A stretch of 64,000 bases of DNA from Casuarina equisetifolia (taxonomy: Eukaryota; Streptophyta; Magnoliopsida; Fagales; Casuarinaceae): positions 32,763,580-32,827,579 of the forward strand of contig CM052355.1 of NCBI GenBank assembly GCA_028551475.1. The letters run 5' to 3'. This document shows positions 47,155 through 59,033 of the stretch, in pieces (position 1 is the first letter of the stretch; the number at the start of each line of letters is the position of its first letter). The notes beneath the pieces are model-generated. The model was not told where the DNA came from, made no database searches, and saw nothing but the letters and a program-made list of their open reading frames with translations. Made by a program: the position numbers and the translations under genes.

Positions 47155-50100
47155 ATGGCGGGTATAGTCTTACGAAGGTCTTCTTCGATAATCTCCAGGC
47201 GGGTTCTCGTCGCCTTCACCACCACCACCCCTTCTAAATTATTCCGTCATCTGCACAATCCATCTTCATCGTTTTCTGACCTTCCTCTCGCAAATAGCGG
47301 GTTATCTTTCTCCCATAAAGCCAGGTACTTCCATTTCCTATCTGGGGGTTTGTCTTTCAGGTTCTCGTTGCCGTCGCAGGCCGAGTATGCCGCCGTAGAC
47401 GACTACGAGGTGAATGCCAGCTCTCATGACGAGAAGCTAGAGGTCTCCAAGCTCGGAATTTCTGAGGATATTGTGTCTGCTTTGGCCAAGAGGGGCATCA
47501 ATAAACTCTTTCCCATTCAGGTCTTATAGCTGAAGCTCTTCTTTTTTCTCTTCTTCTTTCTGCTTGCTTCGATCCTCTCTATATAAATATAAACAAGAAA
47601 TATATCTTTTCAGCTCAGTTTCTGTATTTTGTGTGCCTTTACTAACGCATGTGGTTAGTACCTTACTCTCGTCATGATCTCCAATCATCTCTTTGACTCT
47701 GTAGCAATTACTTGTGGTGTTTTACCTTAATTTTTCTTCTGTCTAGAGGGCGGTTCTGGAACCAGCAATGCAAGGGTGTGACATAATCGGACGCGCTAGA
47801 ACAGGAACGGGCAAAACTCTTGCTTTTGGAATTCCTATTATGGATAAGATCTTGCGGTTCAATGAAAAACATGGGTTCGTTTCTTTGCTTCATTTTTGAT
47901 GCCCCTAAACATCCCCCAAACAAAAAGAAGAAAAGAAAAATGCACTCGCGTTTGTGGGTTTTAAATATGTGGCGGAATTCCAACTTTTTCCTAAATGTAT
48001 ATTTTTTTATAAATGTTTTCATCATGCAGTCGGGGCAGGAATCCGCTGGCGTTGGTTTTGGCTCCAACAAGGGAGCTTGCTCGCCAGGTTGAGAAGGAGT
48101 TTGCTGAGTCGGCGCCAGCCTTGGATTCGATTTGCGTTTACGGTGGTACTCCCATCTCACAACAAATGAGGCAGCTCGACTATGGAGTTGATGTAGTTGT
48201 TGGCACACCTGGTCGCATTATTGATCTTCTGAAAAGGGGTGCTTTGAACTTGTCAGAAGTTCAGTTTGTTGTTCTTGATGAAGCTGACCAGTTGCTTCAA
48301 GTCGGCTTTCAGGAAGATGTTGAGACGATCTTGGAGAGGTTACCACAGAGGCGTCAGAGTTTGATGTTCTCTGCAACAATGCCATCTTGGATAAAGCAAC
48401 TCACCCGAAATTACCTAAAAGATCCACTAACAATTGATCTGGTGAGTTTGCAGCTTCATGTTAGTCAATCATCAAATTGTAGCGCTGACAAAGTGGCTAG
48501 TATTTGTCCGCATCGTTCTCATTGTGCCCGCTTTCAGAGTATTCTTGATGGATACAACTGTATGCTTTCTTGTACTATCACTTTTCTTTGAGTTTGATTT
48601 GTCAGTACCTCTTACTTGGTGTCATTACAGGCGTGGGAGTTAGGGATAAAAAGTTCTGATCTCGCATGTTTTTAATTTGGTAATTGCTTTGGTACATGTC
48701 ACTGCAGCCTGAGGTCTATAGTTATGAAAGATATGTCCAATCATGCGATCTGCATGTGTTAAAATTTGGGAAAATTTTTGTGGTCCATTCTGTGTTCGGC
48801 CATATAGTGTAACTGCAGAAAGGTGGCATTTTGGATAGGGAGACAAGCTTATTAACGGCTCAACTGTTTTGTAGGTTGAAGAATGCAGACAAGCTTTTAA
48901 CGGCTTAACTGTTTTGTAGGTTGGGGATTCTGATCAGAAGTTGGCTGACGGAATCTCTGTGTACTCAATTGCATCGGACATGTATGGAAAAGCTTCAATT
49001 ATTGGACCTCTGATAACAGTACGATTCCAGAACTACTTTTCATTTTAAAAAATAGAAAAGGAATCCTCTCTGTTTGATGATTAATGTGTTTAGTCATTTA
49101 TCTATTAAACTCTTCAAATCCTTCATTTTGTTTTCTTCTTTGCATGGTTCAGAAACCTTTAAGTATTATTGTTTTAACTTAGTTTGTCATTGCTTCAATT
49201 CTGACCATCAGATTTGTTTGTCAGGAGCATGCTAAGGGAGGAAAGTGTATTGTTTTCACTCAAACAAAACGTGATTGTGATCGATTGGCGTTTGCTATGG
49301 CAAGAAGCCACAAATGTGAGGCTTTACATGGGGATGTCACACAGAATCAGCGGGAACGAACTCTTGCTGGTTTCAGAGATGGGCGTTTCAATATTCTGGT
49401 GGCCACTGATGGTGCTACACGTGGGCTTGATATACCTGATGTTGATCTGGTAGGTATATACTTCTTTTATAAAGTCTTTTTCAGTGAGTATAGTCCTACA
49501 CGGTTGGAAATTGACTTATACCCTATGATTATACTCCTACTGAGTTGGAAATTGATTTTTGTTCTTATTTGTTGACAGTCAATTAGTCTCCTCAGCTTAT
49601 AATTGATGTATTCGACAGATACCTGTTTTCTTGCATTTCAAGGTTCAATATTTTTCAAGGACTTTGCAATTCAGTACATCCTTGATTTCTACTCTATGAG
49701 ACTGTGCTGCACGCTGTGCTTCTGGTTGACCTGGCTATGTTTTGAGAAAACTGATTGTAAGTTTTGTTGCCTGATAACATTCCTCCCCCTTTTTTGGGGT
49801 TGTTGCTTAATGATGCTATAAATAAAAGACCTGTATTATAGAGTTGGATTTGTTCTTAAACAAACATGTACGCGAACTAATTGATGCAATTGTTGTTGAA
49901 TTGCTGTTCCTTTCTGGATTTGAACTGATGAATTGATGGCTTGTGCTGGTTATAAGTGTATGGCTTCTGGTGGTTAGAAGTCTCACGTTGTGAGCCACTT
50001 ATCTTCTATGTCTATGCTCAAGGTTTTCAATTCCTTATTTTGATTCAAATACGTACTTGGTACCCGTAGTCTTATATTGGCTGGTTCATGTGCCACGTTA

Positions 50101-53100
50101 GATACATGGTTGGCTCCCTTCTCTGGAATCTCTGACTTACTTCTCTGTATTTTAGTGGTGCTTTTTTTTTTTTTTTTTTGGTGGGGTGGGGGGGGTGTTG
50201 GGGGTTCGGGGAAGAATTTTGTCTGTATATGCAAGTGTTTTTTTGGTGCTCCTATATCTTTAGTTGCCCTACATTAAACTCTTGTCATGATTAGGTAATA
50301 CATTATGAACTTCCCAACAACTCGGAGATACTTGTTGATCGATCTGGCCGAACAGGTTGTGCAGGGAAGAAAGGAAGTGCTATCCTTATTTACACAGAGG
50401 ACCAGGCGACGGCTGTCAAAGTTATAGAACAAGATGTTGGTTGCAGATTTACAGAGGTTAGGATATGCCTCCGTTTTGTAGTTTAAGACTGATTTGGCAG
50501 TAATATGGAAATTTTATTTTATGTTATTATTTTATTTTCTGTTTTTATATGCGTGTGTTAGTGGATTTACTTGATGAGATGAATAGAGCTAGGATGCTTT
50601 TAAGGATGCTGTGAAAGTCTCTTGAAACTATGATTGATGCAGAGTCATACAAATAAACTTCGCTTATCCCACTAGCTAGGAATTTGGTTTCACCTTCTTG
50701 TGGTTGTTGAGCTATGAAAATAATATATTTTCTTGAGTTGATTATGGATTTGACCACATCTGTTGAAGAGTAGTGCTTATCTGGTTGTGTAGTAGCATAA
50801 TTGGAAGTAGTGGGCAAGTAGGTTTTCCGACAGTATTGTGTTTAGTATTCTGTGACTGATCTGATTCCTTAGTTTCTTGTGAACTATCTGTATTGCATAT
50901 CCAACTCAATGCACACATGAGAACATATACTCTACTATATGGAATACTCATGAGTTGCATATCCTACTGTTGCACAAACAGATACTATTTCTTTTCTTGC
51001 ATAGTTGAATCCTTCTACATGTCTGGCTTCACGATAGAAACAGAACCCTCTATGTTGGATGCACATGTGCATGTAGGATCTACAGTGTAGGACTGGTTTC
51101 CACCTATTGTGATACTTTATGTTGGACTAATTGCCTGATTTACTTATCGGTTATCAGCTACCCAAAATTGAGGGTGGAAGTGAGGTCATGTTAGATGACA
51201 TGGTTGGTGGTGGTAGATCTGGCTCTTTTGGACGTATGGGGTTTGGTCAATATGATGGACCTAGCTTTGGGCCTAGCACCAACCGATGTGGGAATTTTGG
51301 TTCAGACCGTTCTGATGGTTTTGGGGGCTTTGGCTCAAACCTTTCTGGTGGTTTTGGTTCAGACCATTCTGGTGGGTTCAGTGACAATGTATCAAGCCAA
51401 ATCAGCAATTCTCGTTCTGGTGGTTTTGGTGGCTTTGGAGATGACAGACGCCATGATGACAGCTCTGGAATAAATCATTCAGACCATTCTGGTGGTTTTG
51501 GGGGCTTTGTTTCAGACCGTTCTGGTGGGTCTAGTGATAATCTATCAAGCCAAAGTAGCAGTGGGTTTAGCAATTCTCGTTCTGGTGGTTTTAGCAGCTT
51601 TGGGGATGACAGACTCAATGGGGACACGTCTCGAAAAAATCTTTCAGACCGTTCTGGTGGTTTTGGGGGCTTTGGTTTAGACCATTCTGGTGGGTTTAAT
51701 GACAATGTATCAAGCCAAAGTAGTAGTGGGTTTGGCAGCTTTGGGGATGACAGACTCAATGATGACAGGTCTGGAAAAAATCATTCAGACTGTTCTAGTG
51801 GTTTTGGGGGCTTTGATTCAGACCTTTCTGGTGGTACTAGAACCGCCAGAGTTCTTAGTGAATATCTATCAAGTCAAAGTAGCAGTGGGTTTGTCAATTC
51901 TCGTTCTGGTGGTCTTGGCGGCCTTGGGGATGACACACTCAATGATAACAGGACTGAAAAAAATCATTCAGACCATTCTGGTGGTTTTGGGGGCTTTGGT
52001 TCAGACTTTTCTGGTGGTTTTAGTGACAATCTATCAAGCCAAAGTAGCAGTGGGTTTGGCACTTCTCGTTGTGTTTTTGGCAGCTTTGGGGATGACAGAC
52101 TCAATGATGGTAGGTCTGGAAAAAAGCATTCAGACCGTTCTGGTGGTATTAGGGGCATTGGTTCAGACCTTTCTGGTGATTTGGGGGCCTTTGTTTCAGA
52201 CCGTTCTGGTGGGTTTAGTGACAATCTATCAAGCCAAAGTGGCAGTGGGTTTGGCAATTCTCGATCTGGTGGTTTTGGCGACTTTGGGGATGACAGACTC
52301 AATGATGATAGGTCTGGAAAAAATCATTCAGACCGTTCTGGTGGTTTTGGGTGCTTTGGGGATGACAGACTTAATGATGACAGTTCTGGAAAAAATCATT
52401 CAGACCGTTCCAGTAGTTTTGGGGTCTTTGGTTCGGACCTTTCTGGTGGTACTGAGACCACCAGACTTTTTAGTGAATATCTATCGAGCCGAAGTGGCAG
52501 TGGGTTTGGCAATGCTCTTTCTGATGGTGTTGGCAGCTTTGGGAATGACAGACTCAGTGATGACAAGTCTGGAAAAAATCATTCAGTTTCTAGTGGTTTT
52601 GGCGGCTTTGGTTCAGACTGTTCTGGTGGGTTTAGTGACAATCTACCAAGCCGAAGTCGCAGTGGTTTTGGCAATTCTCGTTCTGGTGGTTTTGGCGGCT
52701 TTGGAGATGACGGACTCAATGATGACAGCTCTGGAATAAATCATTCAGACTTTTCTGGTGGGTTAGGGGGATTTGGTTTAAACCGTTCTGGTGGGTTTAG
52801 TGACAATCTATCAAGCCAAGGCAGCAGTAGGTTTGGCAATTCTCGTTCTGGTGGTCTTGGCAGCTTTGGGGAGGACTGGTCTGGAAAAAATCATTCAGAC
52901 CGTTCGGGTGGTTTTGGGGATGACAGACTTAATGATGACAGTTCTGGAAAAAATCATTTAGACCGTTCCAGTGGTTTTGGGGTCTTTGGTTCAGACCTTT
53001 CTGGTGATACTGAGACTTCCAGAGTTTTTAGTGAATATCTATCAAACCGAAGTAGCAGTGGGTTTGGCAATGCTCTTTCTGATGGTATTGGCAACTTTGG

Positions 53101-54994
53101 GGATGACAGACTCAATGATCACAGGTCTGGAAAAAATCATTTAGACCGTTCTGGTGGGTTTAGTGACAATCTATCGAGCCAAAGTCGCAGTGGGTTTAGC
53201 AATTCACGTTCTGGTGGTTTTGGTAGCTTTGGGGATGAGAGTCTCAATGATGACAGCTTTGTAAGAAATCTTTCAGACCGTCCTGGTGGTTTTGGGGGCT
53301 TTGGTTCAGATCATTCTGGTGGGTTTAGTGACAATCTATCAGGCCAAAGTCGCAGTGGGTTTGGCAATTCTCATTCTGGTGGTCTTGGCAGCTTTGGGGA
53401 TGACAGTGTCAATGGTGACAGGTCTGAAAAAAATCATTCAGACCATTCTGGTGGTTTTGGGGGCTTTGGTTCAGACCGTTCTGGTGGGTTTGGCAATTCT
53501 CGTTCTGGTGGTTTTGGCAGCTTTGGGGATGACAGTCTCAAAGAGGACAGGTCTGGAAAAAATCATTCAGACCGTTCTGGTGGTTTTGGGGATGACAGAC
53601 TTAATGATGACAGTTCTGGAAAAAATCATTTAGACCGTTCCAGTGGTTTTGGGGTCTTTGGTTCAGACCTTTCTGGTGATACTGAGACCTCCAGAGTTTT
53701 TAGTGAATATCTATCAAGCCGAAGAAGCAGTGAGTTTGGCAATGCTCTTTCTGATGGTATTGGCAGCTTTGGGGATGACAGACTCTATGATCACAGGTCT
53801 GGAAAAAATCATTCAGACCGTTCTGGTGGGTTTAGTGACAATCTATCGAGCCAAAGTCGCAGTGGGTTTAGCAATTCTCGTTCTGGTGGTTTTGGTAGCT
53901 TTGGGGATGAGAGTCTCAATGATGACAGCTCTGTAAAAAATCTTTCAGACCGTCCTGGTGGTTTTGGGGGCTTTGGTTCAGATCGTTCTGGTGGGTTTTG
54001 TAACATTCTATCAGGCCAAAGTGGGTTTGGCAATTCTCGTTCTGGTGGTCTTGGCAGCTTTGGGGATGACAGTGTCAACGGTGACAGGTCTGAAAAAAAT
54101 CATTCAGACCATTCTGGTGGTTTTGGGGGCTTTGGTTCAGACCGTTCTGGTGGGTTTGGCAATTCTCGTTCTGGTGGTTTTGGCAGCTTTGGGGATGACA
54201 GTCTCAATGTGGACAGGTCTGAAAAAAATCATTCAGACCGTTCTGGTGGTTTTGGGGACTTTGGTTTAGACCGTTCTGGTGGGTTTAGTGAGAATCGATC
54301 AAACCAAAGTAGTGGTGGGTTCCGCAATTCTCGTTCTGGTGGTTTTGGCAGCCTTAGGGGTGACAGACTCAATGATGACAGCTCTGTAAAAAATAATTCA
54401 GACCGTACTGGTGGTGTTGGGGGCTTTGGTTCAGACCTTTCTGGTGGTTTGGGGGCCTTTGTTTCAGACCGTTCTGGTGGGTTTAGTGACAATCTATCGA
54501 GTCAAAGTAGCAGTGGGTTTGGCAATTCTCGATCTGGTGGTTTTGGTGGCTTTGGGGATGACAGACTCAATGATGAGAGGTCTGAAAAAAATCATTCAAA
54601 CCGTTCTGGTGGTTTTGGGTGCTTTGGGGATGACAGACTTAATGATGACAGTTCTGGAAAAAATCATTTAGACCGTTCCAGTAGTTTTGGGGCCTTCGGT
54701 TCTGACCTTTCTGGTGGTGCTGAGACTACCAGGGTTTTTAGTGAATATCTATCAAGCCGAAGTGGCAGCGGGTTTGGCAATGCTCCTTCTGATGGTATTG
54801 GCAGCTTTGGGGATGACAGACTCAATGATGACAAGTCTGGAAAAAATCATTCAGACCGTTCTGGTGGTTTTGGGGACTTTGGAGATGACAGACTCAATGA
54901 TAAGAGGTATGGAAAAGATCATTTAGACCTGTCTGGTGGTATTGGGGGCTTTGGTTCAGACCTTTCTGGTGGTACTGAGACCATCAGTTTTTAG
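47155..54994 (+). CDS. DEAD-box helicase paralogue with a giant repeat tail
   Basis: All seven exons of the intact gene are matched: 47155-47520, 47747-47874, 48030-48441, 48920-49018, 49225-49449, 50295-50456, 51158-54994. The first six have the same lengths as in the intact copy and stay in frame. The core keeps the presequence, [26 protein letters not shown] (248-251) and SAT. Motif V has become [10 protein letters not shown], and motif VI reads DRSGRTGC (425-432) instead of HRSGRTGR, so the His and the final Arg needed for ATP hydrolysis are lost. Motif I context also changes (QGRD to QGCD). Exon 7 encodes 1278 residues instead of 138, giving about 1742 in total: a tandem array of units of about 55 residues rich in GGFG, RSGGF and SSSGF. 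A 2-base loss near 54975 ends the frame early. It may be a working RNA-binding scaffold without helicase activity, or a gene on the way to decay. Confidence 0.8.
48842..48919 (+). repeat. Tandem duplication of the intron 3 acceptor
   Basis: ACAAGCTT..TAACGGCT.AACTGTTTTGTAGGTTG occurs twice in a row. The downstream acceptor (exon from 48920) gives the normal protein. The upstream one would add 14 codons and then an in-frame TAG at 48917-48919. Confidence 0.8.
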
Positions 54995-56383
54995 TGAATA
55001 TCTATCAAGCCGAAGTGGCAGTGGGTTTGGCAATGCTCCTTCTGATGGTATTGGCAGCTTTGGGGATGACAGACTCAATGATGACAAGTCTGGAAAAAAT
55101 CATTCAGGCCGTTCTGGTGGTTTTGGGGACTTTGGAGATGACAGACTCAATGATAAGAGGTCTGGAAAAAATCATTCAGACCTGTCTGGTGGTATTGGGG
55201 GCTTTGGTTCAGACCTTTCTGGTGGTACTGAGACCACCAGAGTTTTTAGTGAATATCTATCAAGCCTATGGAGCAGTTTGGTTGGCAATTCTCGTTCTGA
55301 TGGTTTTGGCGGCTTGGGGGATGACAAACTCAATGATGATAGGTTTGTAAAAAATCATTCAGGGCGTTCTGGTGGTTTTGGCAGCTTTGGGGATTGACAG
55401 ACTCAATGATACAGTTCTGGAAAAAATCATTCAGACCGTTCTGGTGGTATTGGGGGCTTTGGTTCAGACCTTTCTGGTGGTTTGGGGGCCTTTGTTTTAG
55501 ACCGTTCTGGTGGGTTTAGTGACAATCTATCAAGCCGAAGTAGCAGTGGGTTTGGCAATTCTCGTTCTGGTGGTTTTGTTGGCTTTGGGGATGACAGTCT
55601 CAATGATGAAAGGTCTGGAAAAAATCATTCAAACCGTTCTGCTGGTTTTGGGTGCTTTGGGGATGACGGATTCAATGATGACAAGTCTGGGAAAAATCAT
55701 TCAGACTGTTCCGGTGGTTTCGGGGTCTTTGGTTCAGACCTTTCTGGTGGTACTGAGACCACCAGAGTTTTTAGTGAATATCTATCAGGCCGAAGTAGCA
55801 GTGGGTTTGGCAATTCTCTTTCTGATGGTTTTGGCAGCTTTGGGGATGACAGACTCAATGATCACAGGTCTGGAAAAAATCATTCAGACCGTTCTGGTAG
55901 TTTTGGGGGCTTTAGGGATGACAGACTCAATGATGAGAGCTCTGGAAAAAATCATTTGGACCTGTCTGGTGGTATTGGGGGCTTTGGTTCAGACCTTTCT
56001 GGTGGTTTGGAGGCCTTTGTTTCAGACCGTTCCAGTGGGTTTAGTGACAATCTAACAAGCCAAAGTAGCGGTGGGTTTGGCGGCTCTGGGGATGACAGAC
56101 TCAATGATGAGAGGTCTGGAAAAAATCATTCAGACCTCTCTGGTGGAATTGGGGGCTTTGGTTCAGATCGTTCTGGTGGGTTTAATGACAGTCTATAAAG
56201 CCGAAGTGGGAGTGGGTTTGGCAATTCTCTCTTTGGGTATGTCAGACTTAATGATGACACCTCTTGAAAAAATCATTCAGACCGTTCTGGTGATTTTGGG
56301 TCCTTTGATTCAGGCTGTTCTGGTGGGTTTGGAGCCCAAGTAGCAGTGGGTTTAGTGACAGTTCTGGGAAAAAATCATTCTGA
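51300..56383 (+). repeat. Coding tandem array, unit about 165 bp
   Basis: The basic unit encodes [14 protein letters not shown], then [20 protein letters not shown], then [21 protein letters not shown], about 55 residues. A single unit of this kind ends the intact gene (39589-39764), so the array grew from the last unit. Variants include a short unit ([18 protein letters not shown]) and one with [21 protein letters not shown] 672-bp block (52891-53562) is repeated next to itself (53563-54228, 6 bp shorter), and a 255-bp block is duplicated at about 54740-55245. By length the array holds about 30 units. Confidence 0.9.
54995..56383 (+). pseudogene. Orphaned end of the repeat tail behind the frameshift
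   Basis: The repeat units continue after the stop at 54992-54994, in the +1 frame ([20 protein letters not shown]). There are compensating one-base changes near 55390-55412, a TAA at 56196-56198 and further small shifts. The array closes with GGGAAAAAATCATTC then TGA (56381-56383), which matches the natural end of the intact gene (GGGAGAAGATCATTC then TGA). The original protein therefore probably reached this point. Confidence 0.8.
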
Positions 56384-57945
56384 GTCTTTGGAATGGTAGG
56401 GTTGCGACTCTTGGTCCCAAGAAAAAGTTGGCATTACAACTTATAGATTATTGTTTATTCTTTGATTTTTTAATGTATCTGTCAGTTGTGGTCCTGTCAT
56501 TAACAATTAGGATACTTGAAAGATGAGCTACTGTGGAGGTGATTACCCAGCAAACGAATTTGATAAAAGCATTTGATGGAATGGGCAATTCGATTATAGG
56601 GAGTCTGCATCTACGAGAAGTAGTAATATTTATAGTTGCTGTAAGGCGTAGTGTTGAGATATTTGGTTGTTTATATTTAATCTATATCACCACCACCTGA
56701 AGAGAATAATCTCATCTTATTACAAGAGGCTCATGTAACTTACTTTGAAATCGCTGCTTCTCTATTTTTGCCTTATTTTTCTTTGTTTATTTCCCATTTC
56801 CTTCCATAACTCAGTTGCCTTATGGAACAGGGAAGTGGATTGTGGAAAATGATCGTAGTATCTAACATATGAATGGTGTTTTTGTACATCCCTTTTTTAT
56901 AAAGGGATGTTGACCCGGGCATAGCCCATTTATATTTATATTTGTCGGTGAAATATCGTTGTAGAAATCTTTATTTCAATCGTCATCCTGTCTAAGAAGG
57001 AACAAAAAGGAACAATTGGTGACAATGTCTTCTAACTATGCTCTCCATTTTAAGACAATTTTACCCAGAATGCGAAGCAATTTACAGGGCGTACATCAGT
57101 TGCAATTTTGGTTCCTAAAGGGTAATGAACCTGATCTCTGAGGACCATTTTGGTAGAAATAACCAGAAGTAGAAATGATGGGGTTTTCAGCAAGAAGGTT
57201 GGTGCCTTTTCAAATTGTTTTTTCACAAATATGTCAAAAAAGAGAAAAGGAAAAAAAAAAAGAAATTCTCTAAAGCAATGATACGTTATAGCACAGAAAA
57301 TATTTAGCTTTCTTCTTGCCAATATGTCGAAAGACTTGTAACTCTATTTTCGAGTGGTTTATGTAAGGGAAAAGCCCAATCTTAGGGCCCTCTACGTACT
57401 TGGAGAAATCAGAAAATATATGAGACTCGAGAATTTGCTTAATATTCTTAAACTTCTCCTCGAGTTCTGTGATCTTTGGAATATCCCTACAGACTTCAAA
57501 GTAACTACATAATTGGTTGACAGCCTAAAATACATTAAAAAGAAACCTACAAAAATATGGAACTTCATTAGTGATACAGGTATATTTCAAAAAAGCCGAA
57601 GGTAATTTTTTATGATAATGGTTCTTAACTCTTGGTTGCCATAAACTGCAGCTTACACTGTTAAATTAAGCTCCATAAATCATCCAAAATGAATTCTTAT
57701 TACACCAAGTGCAGACCATTCCTAAACGTTCTACATTGTCTAATTTGTCAAATTTATAACAAAATCAATAGATTAATAATCATAATTTTGTTTCAAATTG
57801 TAAAACCAAAACCTAATGTGAATGCATTTAACAGAAGCAAAGATCCTAATACTTTCTTAGGAATCAAGTCATAAAAGGCTTTTTCTATCTCCTTTGTAAA
57901 AAAGCTCAATACATTTAGACATGAAGTATTTTCTCTGTGATCATT
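56384..57945. repeat. 3' flank of the expanded helicase copy
   Basis: It aligns with 39765-41780 downstream of the intact gene (GTCTGCATCTACGAGAAGTA; GGAGAAATCAGAAAATA). It holds the presumed 3' UTR. No separate gene is recognised. Confidence 0.75.
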
Positions 57946-58805
57946 GCTCCATTGCTATTATCAAGAGATTAAACTTTTGATAAATACATATAAATATGTA
58001 GATAAAAGGATAATCCAAATTTACTTGATATAAAATAAACTTTTTCATATATTCACTAAACAATATTTTTTTTTTCTTTTATTTTACTTTTATATCTCAT
58101 CAACGCATCAATGTTGAACCTCCAACCTAATAGTCGATGTCCTGTACAATTAGCACGCCTCGTGATCTTCACCTACAAGAATATCGTCTCATGAACCTAT
58201 GTATGATATTATATTAAGAGAGGGCTTCTTTAATGGGGTGTCATTGGCACAGACGAGGCAGAGGGAAATCTGTACAAGAGCCAATGCTCACACCTACTCA
58301 AATGTACGAGAGCCGATGCTCACAACTCTAACGTGCATTCATTGCTTCGACAGGTGGAACAGTAAAACTTTAAAACTGGGAGATGGAATAGATCTCAGTT
58401 GCCATCTATCTATCCAACATAAGATGGTTTCCTTGGATAGACGAGCCGGTTCCACCATGCCAAGATCACCCATTCATTGCGTTCCGACCCAGAGGCAACC
58501 ACTCCGACAAATGTCTGAGGTATCTTCAATCCTCTTCTCTCCGACCCATAAAGAAGTGAACCTTACGTTAATCCATAGATTTAGACGAAATGAAAAAGAG
58601 AGGAAAAGCTAACAGACCAATATGGCAATTTCAAGAGATGATCATTGAGGATACCAACTTCATCGGCAGGTGATTGAGAGTGTTGGGGGAGTATACGAAA
58701 GCAGCAAAGAAACTAGAATTGAGAGCATTGAGAGTATAGCCTCTTTTTCATTTCATTTTCTTTTCTTTTTTGGCACAATAAACTACACAAACATCAATTT
58801 TAACT
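57946..58805. other. Insert-like segment without a recognised gene
   Basis: This is part of the roughly 2 kb that interrupts homology between the two duplicate flanks. An open frame at 58199-58612 has no recognisable domain and unusual composition, so I do not call it a gene. Confidence 0.4.
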
Positions 58806-59033
58806 TGTTAAATGTATGATATGTTGCCACGTTTAGCTTTGCTACAATTGATCATGTAATTATGTAGATACTAAGTAGAGATTCTAGATTATTCTCCATA
58901 ATTATCATAGTTACCATACGTAGATCAAGCTTTAGTCTATATTTGTGGACACAATACTGTTAGTTAGTAACACAGCAATCATAGAATCAATTTGCTTACT
59001 TGCTGGCTTCTCTCAATATCTCCCTTTTTAACA
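58806..59033. mobile_element. Probable solo LTR (copia-like)
   Basis: A 228-bp segment starts TGTTAAATG and ends TTTTTAACA, with inverted TGTTAAA/TTTAACA ends. It is flanked by TAACT on the left and TAGCT on the right, a 5-bp duplication with one mismatch. No internal retroelement sequence adjoins it, as expected after recombination between two LTRs. Size and ends resemble those of the complete copia element, but the sequence is different. Strand cannot be fixed. Confidence 0.55.

Noticed and set aside
51690-52739. 349-codon Leu/Val-rich frame as a separate membrane protein gene
   Set aside because: It is the +1 frame of the helicase tail array; openness follows from repetition of a stop-free unit. 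Kept only as an observation.
51300-56383. CRISPR-like or satellite array
   Set aside because: The units are coding, vary in protein-conservative ways and are seeded by the last exon of the intact gene.
58199-58612. 137-codon open frame
   Set aside because: No recognisable domain or splice context; composition looks random.
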